Part shown: piece after piece, positions 25,947 to 33,544 of the stretch
How the letters are laid out: each line of letters starts with the position of its first letter
Numbering within the stretch: the stretch's first letter is position 1
Source of the DNA: Pueribacillus sp041725775
GTDB lineage: Bacteria > Bacillota > Bacilli > Bacillales > UBA6769
DNA length: 53,162 nt
Direction: 5' to 3'
Assembly (NCBI RefSeq): GCF_041725775.1
Contig: NZ_JBEUEL010000021.1
Location: 1 to 53,162 of the forward strand
Program-made: the position numbers and the translations under genes
Notes under the pieces: model-generated
Told to the model about the DNA's origin: nothing
Databases searched by the model: none
What the model saw: only the letters and a program-made list of their open reading frames with translations

Positions 25947-27440
25947 TTATTGATCTAGCTCAGAAACGATTCGTTCCCAAAATAATCGGTCCTCTTTCGC
26001 CGGATCATGTTTTACTGTCGATTCAAGATTAAAATGCATAGTTGCTCTTGAATTTAGCTCATATTCAGGCCAATCCGGCAATTGCGGGATTGACGGGTTT
26101 CCATTTTTTACAAATGCAATCCAAGCATGGTGCATTTGCTCAGCAATCTTAAATCGTTCTGGGACGTCGCCAGTAAATGCTGTCGTTCTTTTATTTTTAA
26201 CGGTGTTCCAAACGAATGGTAGTTCAAGAGCATGACACGATTTCAGACCACCTCCAAAAGCTGTACTTTTATAGTCAAAGCGATACATCCAAACCTTTTC
26301 ACCTCGTTTAATTCTCATTTCACTTAACGCGATCGCAGGATATGTAAACATTTGCCATGTCATGAGTTTTTCAAATAATTCTTTTGTAAGTCGTTCACCT
26401 CTCAACAGCTCGGACATATGCGACCAACTTTTTCCAAATGCGGCTTTGAAACGTTTTTTTATTCCTTCTTCATCAAGCTTACTCCACGTTGGATCTACAA
26501 ACGTAAATAAGCGATATTCATGTTCTGTCGTCCCAATTAATATCGGAATATTTTTCGCACTTCCTAGCGCAAGCGCTTGTAGAGGATGGGTATGAATGAC
26601 TGACTCGTCTACGACTGGCACTAACGTCATCGGTGGAACAGTCTCAGATACTTTTACAAGTTCTTCCGCAGGCACGTCAAACAGTTTTTCAAGCTCATCA
26701 TGTTGAATACCAAGTTCTGAAAGAATTTGAGTTGCTATATTAGTTCCGATCTTTGATGGTAACACATTACTCGCTGCCCCGCTTTGCAAGATCGCTTTAT
26801 GAAAGAGTCCTTCTGCTTCCTTCGTTGCTAGCAATGTACCAACACTCATAGCCCCCGCTGATTCTCCAAATAGAGTAACGTTATTCGGATCACCTCCGAA
26901 CGCTTCAATATTTTCTTGAACCCATTTTAATGCTGCTATTTGATCGAGAATGCCACAGTTTCCAGAACCTGCAAATGATTGACCCCCAATTTCTTCTAAG
27001 TGAAGAAAACCGAATGCCCCGAGGCGATAATTAAGCGTGACAACAACGACATCTCCCGTTCGTGCAAACGACGTACCATCATACGCTTCACTTGAGCCCG
27101 ATCCGTACATAAATGCGCCACCATGAATCCAGACCATAACGGGACGGCGCTGATCATCTGCTCCAGGAGACCATATGTTTAAATATAAACAATCTTCGTT
27201 TGAACCTTCGGGAGAGTCCCCTAAAAAACGCATCATCTCACTTTTCGGTTGCATCGCTGAAGGTCCAAACTCTGTTGCATCCCTTATTCCATTCCAATCA
27301 TCAGGTCGTTCCGGTCGGCGAAAACGCAAACGACCGACAGGCGGCTTTGCGTATGGAATTCCTTTCCATACAAACACATCTTCACTTTTCTTACCTTGCA
27401 CTTGTCCATATTGTGTCTTCACGATTAATTTAGACAACAC
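25947..27440 (-). CDS. pnbA: type B carboxylesterase (PnbA-like)
   Basis: Alpha/beta-hydrolase of 497 residues cleaving carboxylic esters, similar to the B. subtilis p-nitrobenzyl esterase. Oxyanion-hole HGGAF is at 106-110, the nucleophile Ser194 in GESAGA, and the EDCLYLNIWSP signature of type B esterases near residue 83. The acid and His of the triad fit GTTEHEYRLF and KSCHALELPFVW. No signal peptide, so intracellular. The start is GTG at 27440, with AAAGGGG about 6 bases upstream; the following TTG is an alternative. It stands alone between a repeat-bearing gap and a long AT-rich gap. Confidence 0.92.
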   Translation of the reverse strand: MLSKLIVKTQYGQVQGKKSEDVFVWKGIPYAKPPVGRLRFRRPERPDDWNGIRDATEFGPSAMQPKSEMMRFLGDSPEGSNEDCLYLNIWSPGADDQRRPVMVWIHGGAFMYGSGSSEAYDGTSFARTGDVVVVTLNYRLGAFGFLHLEEIGGQSFAGSGNCGILDQIAALKWVQENIEAFGGDPNNVTLFGESAGAMSVGTLLATKEAEGLFHKAILQSGAASNVLPSKIGTNIATQILSELGIQHDELEKLFDVPAEELVKVSETVPPMTLVPVVDESVIHTHPLQALALGSAKNIPILIGTTEHEYRLFTFVDPTWSKLDEEGIKKRFKAAFGKSWSHMSELLRGERLTKELFEKLMTWQMFTYPAIALSEMRIKRGEKVWMYRFDYKSTAFGGGLKSCHALELPFVWNTVKNKRTTAFTGDVPERFKIAEQMHHAWIAFVKNGNPSIPQLPDWPEYELNSRATMHFNLESTVKHDPAKEDRLFWERIVSELDQ

Positions 27441-27765
27441 ACTTAACCCCTTTCCACTTAAAGTTATATTTATTATCGCATAATTCGGAAAATAATGCTT
27501 TTATTTTATTTAATGCAATACTTTTTTTAATCAAATGTTCACCTAAGAGGGAAATACAAGAAAATAAAACAGTTCGAAGTATAAATGAATCTGAAAGTCA
27601 ATCGTTTTTTGGAAGAAAATCAATCCATTGAAAAGTGATTGTTATTAAATTCTCAACAAGCATATTTAATTCAGGCGTCATGATTGTATACAAAATAAAA
27701 ACTTCTCATGTTTAAAATATAAAACGTCCTTTCGAGAATGCGTCGAAAGGACGTTTTAAATTCAA
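27441..27765. other. AT-rich gap between the carboxylesterase gene and a membrane protein gene
   Basis: The 325 bases hold no ORF or RNA I can support, apart from the terminator at 27721-27757. The esterase promoter must lie here, but no clear hexamer pair stands out. Confidence 0.4.
27721..27757 (-). terminator. terminator of the unrecognised membrane protein gene
   Basis: Perfect 15-bp stem AAAACGTCCTTTCGA / TCGAAAGGACGTTTT with a 7-base loop, 9 bases after the stop. Confidence 0.88.
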
Positions 27766-28308
27766 TTATTGAAACGTTTCTGTCTGACCGTGGTAAAGTC
27801 TATTTGCAATTTTAAACTTTGATACTGAATATTGACGTGGCTCCCAAACGAGCACGATGAGTAATACATAAACAATCGGTAGTACGATTAGCAACGTAAT
27901 GATAAGTCCCATTTGAAGTTTTGCACCAGTAACATTGTCATAAGACTCTTTATACGTTACGACCTCATCAACCGTAGCAAGTTGACCTTCATGTAGCACT
28001 TCACCATTTTCTGGGTCAAAGAAGACGACTTCTTTACGAACCGTTGGGAAAATGCTGTCGCGTACTGTCGTATATTCAGCTAACGCCATTTGAACCGTGT
28101 TCGTATTCAATTCTGGTTCATTAACAGATACTTCTTGAACATCAGTAAGCTTTAACGAACCCGCTTTATAATTACTGAACTCTTCTTTTTTCTCGGCTTC
28201 AATTGCATTTAGCATATCTGCCGAAGCTTCAGCAGCTGAAACAACTCCAGCCATACTAGAGATTAATAACACTAACGTTATAATGGCGATAAATTTCTTT
28301 TTCAACAT
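27766..28308 (-). CDS. exported membrane protein of unknown function
   Basis: A 180-residue protein I do not recognise. It starts with a clear signal peptide (MLKKKFIAIITLVLLISSMA, cleavage expected after VVSAAEA), has an extracytoplasmic region of about 100 residues rich in Glu and Val (KAGSLKLTDVQEVSVNEPEL, FFDPENGEVLHEGQLATVDE), one membrane helix (about 132-155, MGLIITLLIVLPIVYVLLIV) and a short basic tail (about 25 residues) in the cytoplasm. GAGGAGG precedes the ATG by 4-5 bases and the gene has its own strong terminator, so it looks intact and expressed. Its ENGEVL segment could suggest a PepSY-like strand, but that is only a guess. Confidence 0.8.
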   Translation of the reverse strand: MLKKKFIAIITLVLLISSMAGVVSAAEASADMLNAIEAEKKEEFSNYKAGSLKLTDVQEVSVNEPELNTNTVQMALAEYTTVRDSIFPTVRKEVVFFDPENGEVLHEGQLATVDEVVTYKESYDNVTGAKLQMGLIITLLIVLPIVYVLLIVLVWEPRQYSVSKFKIANRLYHGQTETFQ

Positions 28309-28421
28309 CGTTCCTCCTCATCCATAAACATAAAAAATCTAACACACTATAATTCTATCATAACATAAAATAATTCATTCGTTTACTGAACTTTTAGGTA
28401 AAAATGTGAACTTTATTAATT

Positions 28422-29063
28422 CTATTGAAATCTAGCTTCGCACCGATAAATTCGATTACCTTTACGCGAAAACTTTTCCTCGTATTCAGTCATTATATTT
28501 TTGCCATCATCATCTGCATGTAGATGAAGACTAATATTTTTTAACCGCATGCCGTATGCAGAAAAGCTTTCCAACGAGTATTCGAATAATTTACGATTAT
28601 CTGTTTTAAAATGGATTTCTCCATCTTTAACTAATATCGCTTCATATAACTTTAGATATTTTTCATACGTCAATCTTCTTTTTTCATGTCGGTTTTTCGG
28701 CCATGGATCAGAAAAGTTCAAATAAATTCGATTCACTTCTTGCTTTGAAAAATACGCTAGTAAGTAATCCGCATTTGCATTTAAAAGCTTTACATTAGTA
28801 AGATGTTGTTCAGAGAGAATTTTATCAAGAGCAGATACGAGCACGCGATCCTGTTTTTCCAATCCAATAAAATTGATGTTTGGATTTTGTTTTGCCATTT
28901 CGGTAATGAATTGACCTTTTCCTGTACCGATTTCAATATGAATCGGATTTTTATTAGGAAAACACGATGCCCAATTTCCTTTTTTCGCTTCAGGCTCTTC
29001 AATTACAATTGTCGCATGTTCTTTCAGCTTATCTTGAGCCCACGGTTTGTAACGTAATCTCAT
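28422..29063 (-). CDS. trmB: tRNA (guanine-N7)-methyltransferase TrmB
   Basis: SAM-dependent enzyme making m7G46 in tRNA. The 213 residues contain the Rossmann motif IHIEIGTGKGQFITEMA, the family signature NFIGLEKQDRVLVSALDKI, LLNANADYL, LNFSDPWPKNRHEKRRLTYE (catalytic Asp and substrate loop) and FKTDNRKLFEYSLE. It matches B. subtilis TrmB (YtmQ) in length. The ATG at 29063 is followed by the typical MRLRYKPWA start. The ytmP kinase-like gene that usually precedes it in Bacillus is not seen here. Confidence 0.95.
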   Translation of the reverse strand: MRLRYKPWAQDKLKEHATIVIEEPEAKKGNWASCFPNKNPIHIEIGTGKGQFITEMAKQNPNINFIGLEKQDRVLVSALDKILSEQHLTNVKLLNANADYLLAYFSKQEVNRIYLNFSDPWPKNRHEKRRLTYEKYLKLYEAILVKDGEIHFKTDNRKLFEYSLESFSAYGMRLKNISLHLHADDDGKNIMTEYEEKFSRKGNRIYRCEARFQ

Positions 29064-29151
29064 TTAGTCACTTCCTTACATCTACAAGAAAGAATTCTAC
29101 CATGAAAAATAAAGAACGTACAGAGCGAAGTATTTAAAGAGGTGATTTGCT

Positions 29152-29853
29152 TTGATCGTCATCGAATATGACAATTATTATGAATTAATTACACAACACG
29201 ACCATGCACTATTAGCTGGTGAAATGGCCATGCATTCAGGAAAACCACCTTTTCAACATTCTAGCTTGCGTACGATACTAACAGTAGCGCTTCATGATTC
29301 AAGTTGGAGACAAAGCGACAACCAATTTCAAAAGGTTCCGTATCATTTTACCGATTATCCAATGAATGAAAAACTTAAGCTTTATAAAACTGGAATTGAC
29401 GAACTTGAACAGATCGATGAATTCGTTGCTTTATTAACATCAGTCCATTACACAGCCTTCTTTCATCCTAATGGACCTGAGGAAACGCAAAAATTTTTAA
29501 ACGATGAAAAACAACGACAACGAAGATTGAAAGCGTTATATCCGAACGAGAATATCGAGCTTGTACATGAACAGTTAAAAATGTGGGACAACTTTTCTTT
29601 ATATGTTTGTCTAAACAAGCCAGGTGTTCAAAAAAAAGACGAGCATTTATGGTTTAAAAATGGAATTCGAGCTGTCACCGCTACTGGTGAACCGATAACC
29701 GTTCAAGGCGAATGGCTCGATAAATCAACAGTCGGATTTGATCCATTTCCTTTTATGAAAGCTTGGAAAACAACTTATCCTTTTATCGTATATGATAAAA
29801 AGTCTCGTTCTCTTGAGCGACGAAAAAGAACCATTACATTTGTCGAAATTTAA
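29152..29853 (+). CDS. DUF3891 family protein
   Basis: A 233-residue cytoplasmic protein resembling DUF3891, found in Bacillus and other bacteria and of unknown function. Conserved His/Asp-containing segments (ELITQHDHALLAGEMA near residue 12, LHDSSWRQ near 48, VHYTAFF near 100) suggest an HD-like all-helical metal-binding fold, but this is inference. The start is TTG at 29152 with AGAGGTGA 6 bases upstream. The stop overlaps the stop of the convergent neighbour in the four bases TTAA (29850-29853), leaving no room for a terminator between them. Confidence 0.72.
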   Translation: MIVIEYDNYYELITQHDHALLAGEMAMHSGKPPFQHSSLRTILTVALHDSSWRQSDNQFQKVPYHFTDYPMNEKLKLYKTGIDELEQIDEFVALLTSVHYTAFFHPNGPEETQKFLNDEKQRQRRLKALYPNENIELVHEQLKMWDNFSLYVCLNKPGVQKKDEHLWFKNGIRAVTATGEPITVQGEWLDKSTVGFDPFPFMKAWKTTYPFIVYDKKSRSLERRKRTITFVEI

Positions 29854-30638
29854 TCGCTTTTATTTATTTCCCAGGAAATTGTCGAATCATCAATTCTTTC
29901 GTAATACACCGTTCGCGTATTGTGTAACAATGTGCGAGCGGCTTTAATTTGTAACGACTTCATCGGTGTTGGGTTTATCTTATGTTGATGAAACCATTGA
30001 TGTAAATGACGTTTATCAATGCATTCAATCTGCCAATCATGAAAATGATCAACATACCCATTGTGTGCAATGATCATTTGTTTAATAGGCATAAGATTTT
30101 TTACTATGCGTGAAACGATATGATATGTCCGTTGCACTGAAATCTTCGGGTTAATGACTTTAATTCTTTGTTCACCTCGCCACACATTCCAGAACCTCTC
30201 ACTGTTCGCTTGATAGATGTCGTCTTTTTCACCTTTTAAAAATGCAAGACAATAGACTTCTAAAGGGGTAATGAGGACAGCTTCAAGCTCAATTGGTGCT
30301 TGCTCAATTTGAAATACTGGATCGTACATAAGTAAATATGTGTCTGGCAAATCTTGTAGCAATTGTCGTAACAATCGATCAGTTTCATATTGTGGAGAGA
30401 GTTGTGACTTTTCCGTTGGTGTCGCACTCGCCCAGCGAAGCTGATTCAGAAACATATTATCTAAAAAGTCAGCTTTCACTCTTTGAATACGCGTTCTCTC
30501 TGTATTATCGTTAATTCCGTTATCTTCCTTTTTCTCTTGCCACCTTTGCTGTTTTAACCTAACAAACTGATTACTATATTTCGTTAATTCTTGTTCATAA
30601 CGAGAAACATAATCTTGTAGCTTAATTAATTGAGCCAT
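29850..30638 (-). CDS. hypothetical protein, possible NERD (nuclease-related) domain
   Basis: A 262-residue cytoplasmic protein conserved in Bacillus as far as I recall. It starts MAQLIKLQDYVSRYEQEL, has FLDNMFLNQLRWASATPTEK (about 55-75), then a strand region QAPIELEAVLITPLEVYCLAF (about 112-132) resembling the E-x-D-x-hydrophobic core of NERD domains, and ends with a helical KSLQIKAARTLLHNT. No catalytic set is certain. It is the last gene on the minus strand before a convergent DUF3891 gene and lies 19 bases after lrgB, so it may be co-transcribed with lrgAB. Confidence 0.6.
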   Translation of the reverse strand: MAQLIKLQDYVSRYEQELTKYSNQFVRLKQQRWQEKKEDNGINDNTERTRIQRVKADFLDNMFLNQLRWASATPTEKSQLSPQYETDRLLRQLLQDLPDTYLLMYDPVFQIEQAPIELEAVLITPLEVYCLAFLKGEKDDIYQANSERFWNVWRGEQRIKVINPKISVQRTYHIVSRIVKNLMPIKQMIIAHNGYVDHFHDWQIECIDKRHLHQWFHQHKINPTPMKSLQIKAARTLLHNTRTVYYERIDDSTISWEINKSD

Positions 30639-30657
30639 TCAAACCACCCTCTATACT

Positions 30658-31329
30658 TTAACCAAAAAGTGCAATGATAACTGGTGCCAAAAATGAGGCG
30701 ATAACCGCACACATCGTCATGGACACAGAACTTATCGCTGCCGCTTCTTCACCAAATTCAAGTGACTTTGACGTTCCTAGTACATGGGCAGCACTACCAT
30801 ATCCGATTCCAACTTCTAAAGGACTGTCAATGCGAAACCATTTTAAAAGATATGGCCCAATGACGACACAACTAATCCCTGCGACCATAACGAACACCGC
30901 CGCGAGTGGAGGAAACCCACCAATTTCCTCAGCTATTTCCATCGCTACCGGTGTTGTCACTGATTTTGGTAGTAACGAATAAGTTAATTCGTTATCTATT
31001 TTCAAAGCCTTCGAAAGTAAACGACCACTTTCAATTCCAAGCCATGTCCCGACAATGACTCCAGATATAATAGGAACGAAATACGTTTTAATCACATGCC
31101 ATTGCTTATAAAGTGGATAACCTAATGCAACTATCGCTGTCCCTAACAACTCTGTAATGAGTGACACGTCTTTCATATATTGTTCGTAAGAGTATTGAAA
31201 TAAAAGTAGTACCGTCACGATAACAACCGTTGACGTTAATACAGGAACGAAAAATGGATACGGGAAGCGCTGATAAAACTTTCGTGCAATGATATACACA
31301 AACAACGTTAATATAAAGCCTATTTTCAT
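30658..31329 (-). CDS. lrgB: LrgB/CidB-family membrane protein
   Basis: A 223-residue protein with about six membrane helices, partner of the holin-like LrgA. LrgAB/CidAB systems modulate murein hydrolase export and, in several Firmicutes, pyruvate transport. The family motif LLPKSVTTPVAMEIAEEIGGFPPLAAVFVM (about 120-149) and GIGYGSAAHVLGTSKSLEFGEEAAAISS are clear; both stay within the usual length. It overlaps lrgA by four bases (ATGA at 31326-31329), so the two are translationally coupled. Confidence 0.88.
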   Translation of the reverse strand: MKIGFILTLFVYIIARKFYQRFPYPFFVPVLTSTVVIVTVLLLFQYSYEQYMKDVSLITELLGTAIVALGYPLYKQWHVIKTYFVPIISGVIVGTWLGIESGRLLSKALKIDNELTYSLLPKSVTTPVAMEIAEEIGGFPPLAAVFVMVAGISCVVIGPYLLKWFRIDSPLEVGIGYGSAAHVLGTSKSLEFGEEAAAISSVSMTMCAVIASFLAPVIIALFG

Positions 31330-31700
31330 CCTTTTACACGCTCCTTGACCTTTTGAACGATACGGGTTGTATACGCTGAACTAATTAGTACAATTATCGT
31401 GCTCACGATTGTGATGACAACAAGCCATACGCCCTTCCCTTTAAATAAATCAAAATATACTATGACTCCTACTGTCGCTGGAGTAAAGAAGATCGGCAGA
31501 TGGGCTAATATAAAGCTTGTTCCTTTCTCCACAAATCGTTCGAACGGTTTCCAAACCATTAATACAATAAAAAAAAGAAGCATTCCTATAATACTTCCTG
31601 GAATAAATAAACGAAAGACGTCTTGAATATATGAACCGATAAGATAAAACAAATACAAAATTCCGATTTGAGCAACGGTGTAAACAATATTTTTAAGCAT
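31326..31700 (-). CDS. lrgA: LrgA/CidA-family holin-like protein
   Basis: A 124-residue protein with four membrane helices (for example VAQIGILYLFYLIGSYIQ, LFIPGSIIGMLLFFIVL), the LrgA signature PGSIIGML and LPIFFTPATVGVI. I start it at the internal ATG 31700, 8 bases after AAGGG; ATG 31721 would place that site inside the gene. No LytSR-like regulator is nearby. Product acts in the membrane with LrgB. Confidence 0.87.
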   Translation of the reverse strand: MLKNIVYTVAQIGILYLFYLIGSYIQDVFRLFIPGSIIGMLLFFIVLMVWKPFERFVEKGTSFILAHLPIFFTPATVGVIVYFDLFKGKGVWLVVITIVSTIIVLISSAYTTRIVQKVKERVKG

Positions 31701-32130
31701 TCTCTTAGCCCTTCCATACATTCTAGTAAAATATGATTAATTGTATCTTATTTTAACAGATTGTTAAGAATTATGAGAAGTAATATTAATCCAAGTGATT
31801 AGATTAGTTATATATGTTTTGTTATAATGGAATAAATAATTGTTTTCTAAAAGATTGTTATTGAACAATTTCTATTAGCTACGACGTAAGTGCTATGTTA
31901 ATTTACACTTCAGGCAGTCGCTTTCCACTAGCAACGCCTCAACTTCCGAAACATAGAACGTGCAAGTGCAGGTGTTGTGGCAGAACATCACGTACTCACC
32001 TGACTCGGAAAGCGAAATATTCTTCTGGAGTAGTTTCTCAGCATCAAATTTACCGCGCAGTTTTGTTCGATTGCGAGAAATTTAAAATCAACAGACCTTA
32101 CGTAAAACTTTACTTAAAGGAAGTGTCTAA
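31701..32130. repeat. degenerate intergenic repeat in the long leader of the cysteine synthase gene
   Basis: This 430-base gap holds an extended -10 (TGTTATAAT, TATAAT at 31823-31828) and then a stretch (about 31902-32035) containing CACTTCAGGCAGTCGCTTTCC and, inverted at 32008-32015, GGAAAGCG. It resembles a degraded copy of the large GC-rich intergenic element of Bacillaceae (…GGCAGTCGCTTTCC…), recognised from memory. A 79-codon frame over it has no protein-like features. The leader would be about 296 bases; I see no T-box, SAM or other riboswitch consensus. Confidence 0.5.
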
Positions 32131-33063
32131 ATGAAGATTGTTACAAACATTGCTGACTTAATAGGAAATACGCCACTTGTGAAATTACAGCACTTGCCTG
32201 AACGTGATGGCGCTGATGTTTACGTAAAGCTTGAATTTTTCAATCCGAGTCGTAGTGTGAAAGACCGTGCTGCATATGAAATGATTGCCGCTGCTGAACG
32301 AGAAGGAATATTAAAGCCTGGTGCAACAATCATTGAACCAACATCCGGAAATACTGGAATTGGCATCGCAATGAACGCTGCTGCAAAAGGATACAACGCG
32401 ATTATTGTCATGCCTGATACGATGACTGAAGAACGTATTAATTTATTAAAAGCGTATGGAGCGAAAGTAGTACTGACTCCTGGTGATAAAAAAATGCCTG
32501 GTGCGATCGAAAAAGCGAATGAGTTAGCGAAAGATATCCCGAATAGCTTCATTCCGATGCAATTTGACAACGATCACAATCCGAACGCCCATAGGAAAAC
32601 AACTGCACGTGAAATTATAAACGATATGGAAAACTTGAATAAAACCCCTTCCGCTTTCGTTGCAACAGCTGGAACTGGCGGGACGATTACAGGCACGGGA
32701 GAAGTGTTAAAAGAAAAATATCCAAATTTAACAATTCATGTCGTAGAGCCGTCTGGATCACCTGTATTGTCAGGCGGAAAACCCGGAAAACATAAGCTCG
32801 TTGGAACAAGTCCCGGCTTTATTCCAAATACGCTAAATACCGACATTTATGATGAGATTATTCAAATTCAAGATGAACAAGCCTATGAAGTGACTCATCG
32901 CCTTGCAAAAGAAGAAGGTATTCTCATCGGTCCATCTTCGGGAGCATCTGTTTATGCTGCTTTAAGCGTTGCAAAGCGGTTAAAAAAAGGTGAAATTGTC
33001 ATCTGTATGACTGCTGATTCAGGAGAACGATACTTATCTACCGATTTATTCCGAAACCTTTAA
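32131..33063 (+). CDS. cysK: cysteine synthase (O-acetylserine sulfhydrylase family)
   Basis: PLP-dependent enzyme of 310 residues that makes cysteine from O-acetylserine and sulfide. The PLP lysine is K44 in NPSRSVKDRA, the substrate loop is TSGNTGIG (about 71-78), the glycine-rich phosphate loop GTGGTITGTGE (about 178-188) and the C-terminal GPSSGASVYAAL. It is closer to the YtkP-type paralogue than to CysK of B. subtilis in several segments (for example MTADSGERYLSTDLF), so substrate preference may differ slightly. AAAGGAAG lies 7-8 bases before the ATG. A long leader precedes it and a strong terminator follows. Confidence 0.88.
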   Translation: MKIVTNIADLIGNTPLVKLQHLPERDGADVYVKLEFFNPSRSVKDRAAYEMIAAAEREGILKPGATIIEPTSGNTGIGIAMNAAAKGYNAIIVMPDTMTEERINLLKAYGAKVVLTPGDKKMPGAIEKANELAKDIPNSFIPMQFDNDHNPNAHRKTTAREIINDMENLNKTPSAFVATAGTGGTITGTGEVLKEKYPNLTIHVVEPSGSPVLSGGKPGKHKLVGTSPGFIPNTLNTDIYDEIIQIQDEQAYEVTHRLAKEEGILIGPSSGASVYAALSVAKRLKKGEIVICMTADSGERYLSTDLFRNL

Positions 33064-33091
33064 AACGCTTGGATTTTGACCAAGCGTTTTT
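33063..33091. terminator. terminator of the cysteine synthase gene
   Basis: AAAACGCTTGG / CCAAGCGTTTTT with a 6-base loop directly after the stop; it can also serve the convergent pseudogene. Confidence 0.9.
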
Positions 33092-33092
33092 C

Positions 33093-33543
33093 TCATTTCA
33101 AGATTAAATCATAGTTATCTTTATTAATAGTAAACGGGTGGTTTATGTGGACTTCGATTTCGTGCCCCCTATTTTTTACCTTTTCATAAGACAATAGTTC
33201 ATCGAGCTTCAATTTAGTATATTCTTGGATATATTCGTTTCTTTCTATATGTGTTCGAGACCAGATTTGATAATATTCCTCATCCGACATCTTTAACTTC
33301 TCCGCTTGTTGTCGAGAAGTCCTTTACTTGTTCCATTTCGTTTTCAAAGTCTGGATAATGATTTTGTGTAACCTCCTCGAATCATCTCTTTCGAAACTGT
33401 AATTCCTAGATTTTTCGCTTCATAGATGACGATTTCTTCTTTTAAATAAACGTCAATATACTCATCTTCGAGCGGATACGGAGTAAGAATATCGCTTACT
33501 TTAACTTTTTCGCCTTTCACCGTTGCAATAATTTTACTGTTAA
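33093..33543 (-). pseudogene. remnant of a PpiC/SurA-N-type (PrsA-like) lipoprotein gene, frameshifted
   Basis: Three minus-strand pieces in different frames join into one protein: KIIATVKGEKVKVSDILTPY...EEIVIYEAKNLGITVSKEMI (33543-33385), then EEVTQNHYPDFENEMEQVKD, then MSDEEYYQIWSRTHIERNEY to the stop at 33093. This resembles the SurA N-terminal-like domain of small Bacillus secreted or lipoproteins. The N-terminal signal/lipobox part is missing (an in-frame TGA sits just before the remnant) and two frameshifts (near 33383 and 33300) break the rest. It is not functional. It abuts the end of the murJ-like gene. Confidence 0.65.
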
Positions 33544-33544
33544 A

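Noticed and set aside
31895..32134. 79-codon plus-strand frame upstream of the cysteine synthase gene
   Set aside because: It is a frame through a degenerate intergenic repeat; the Cys/Arg-rich composition comes from the repeat.
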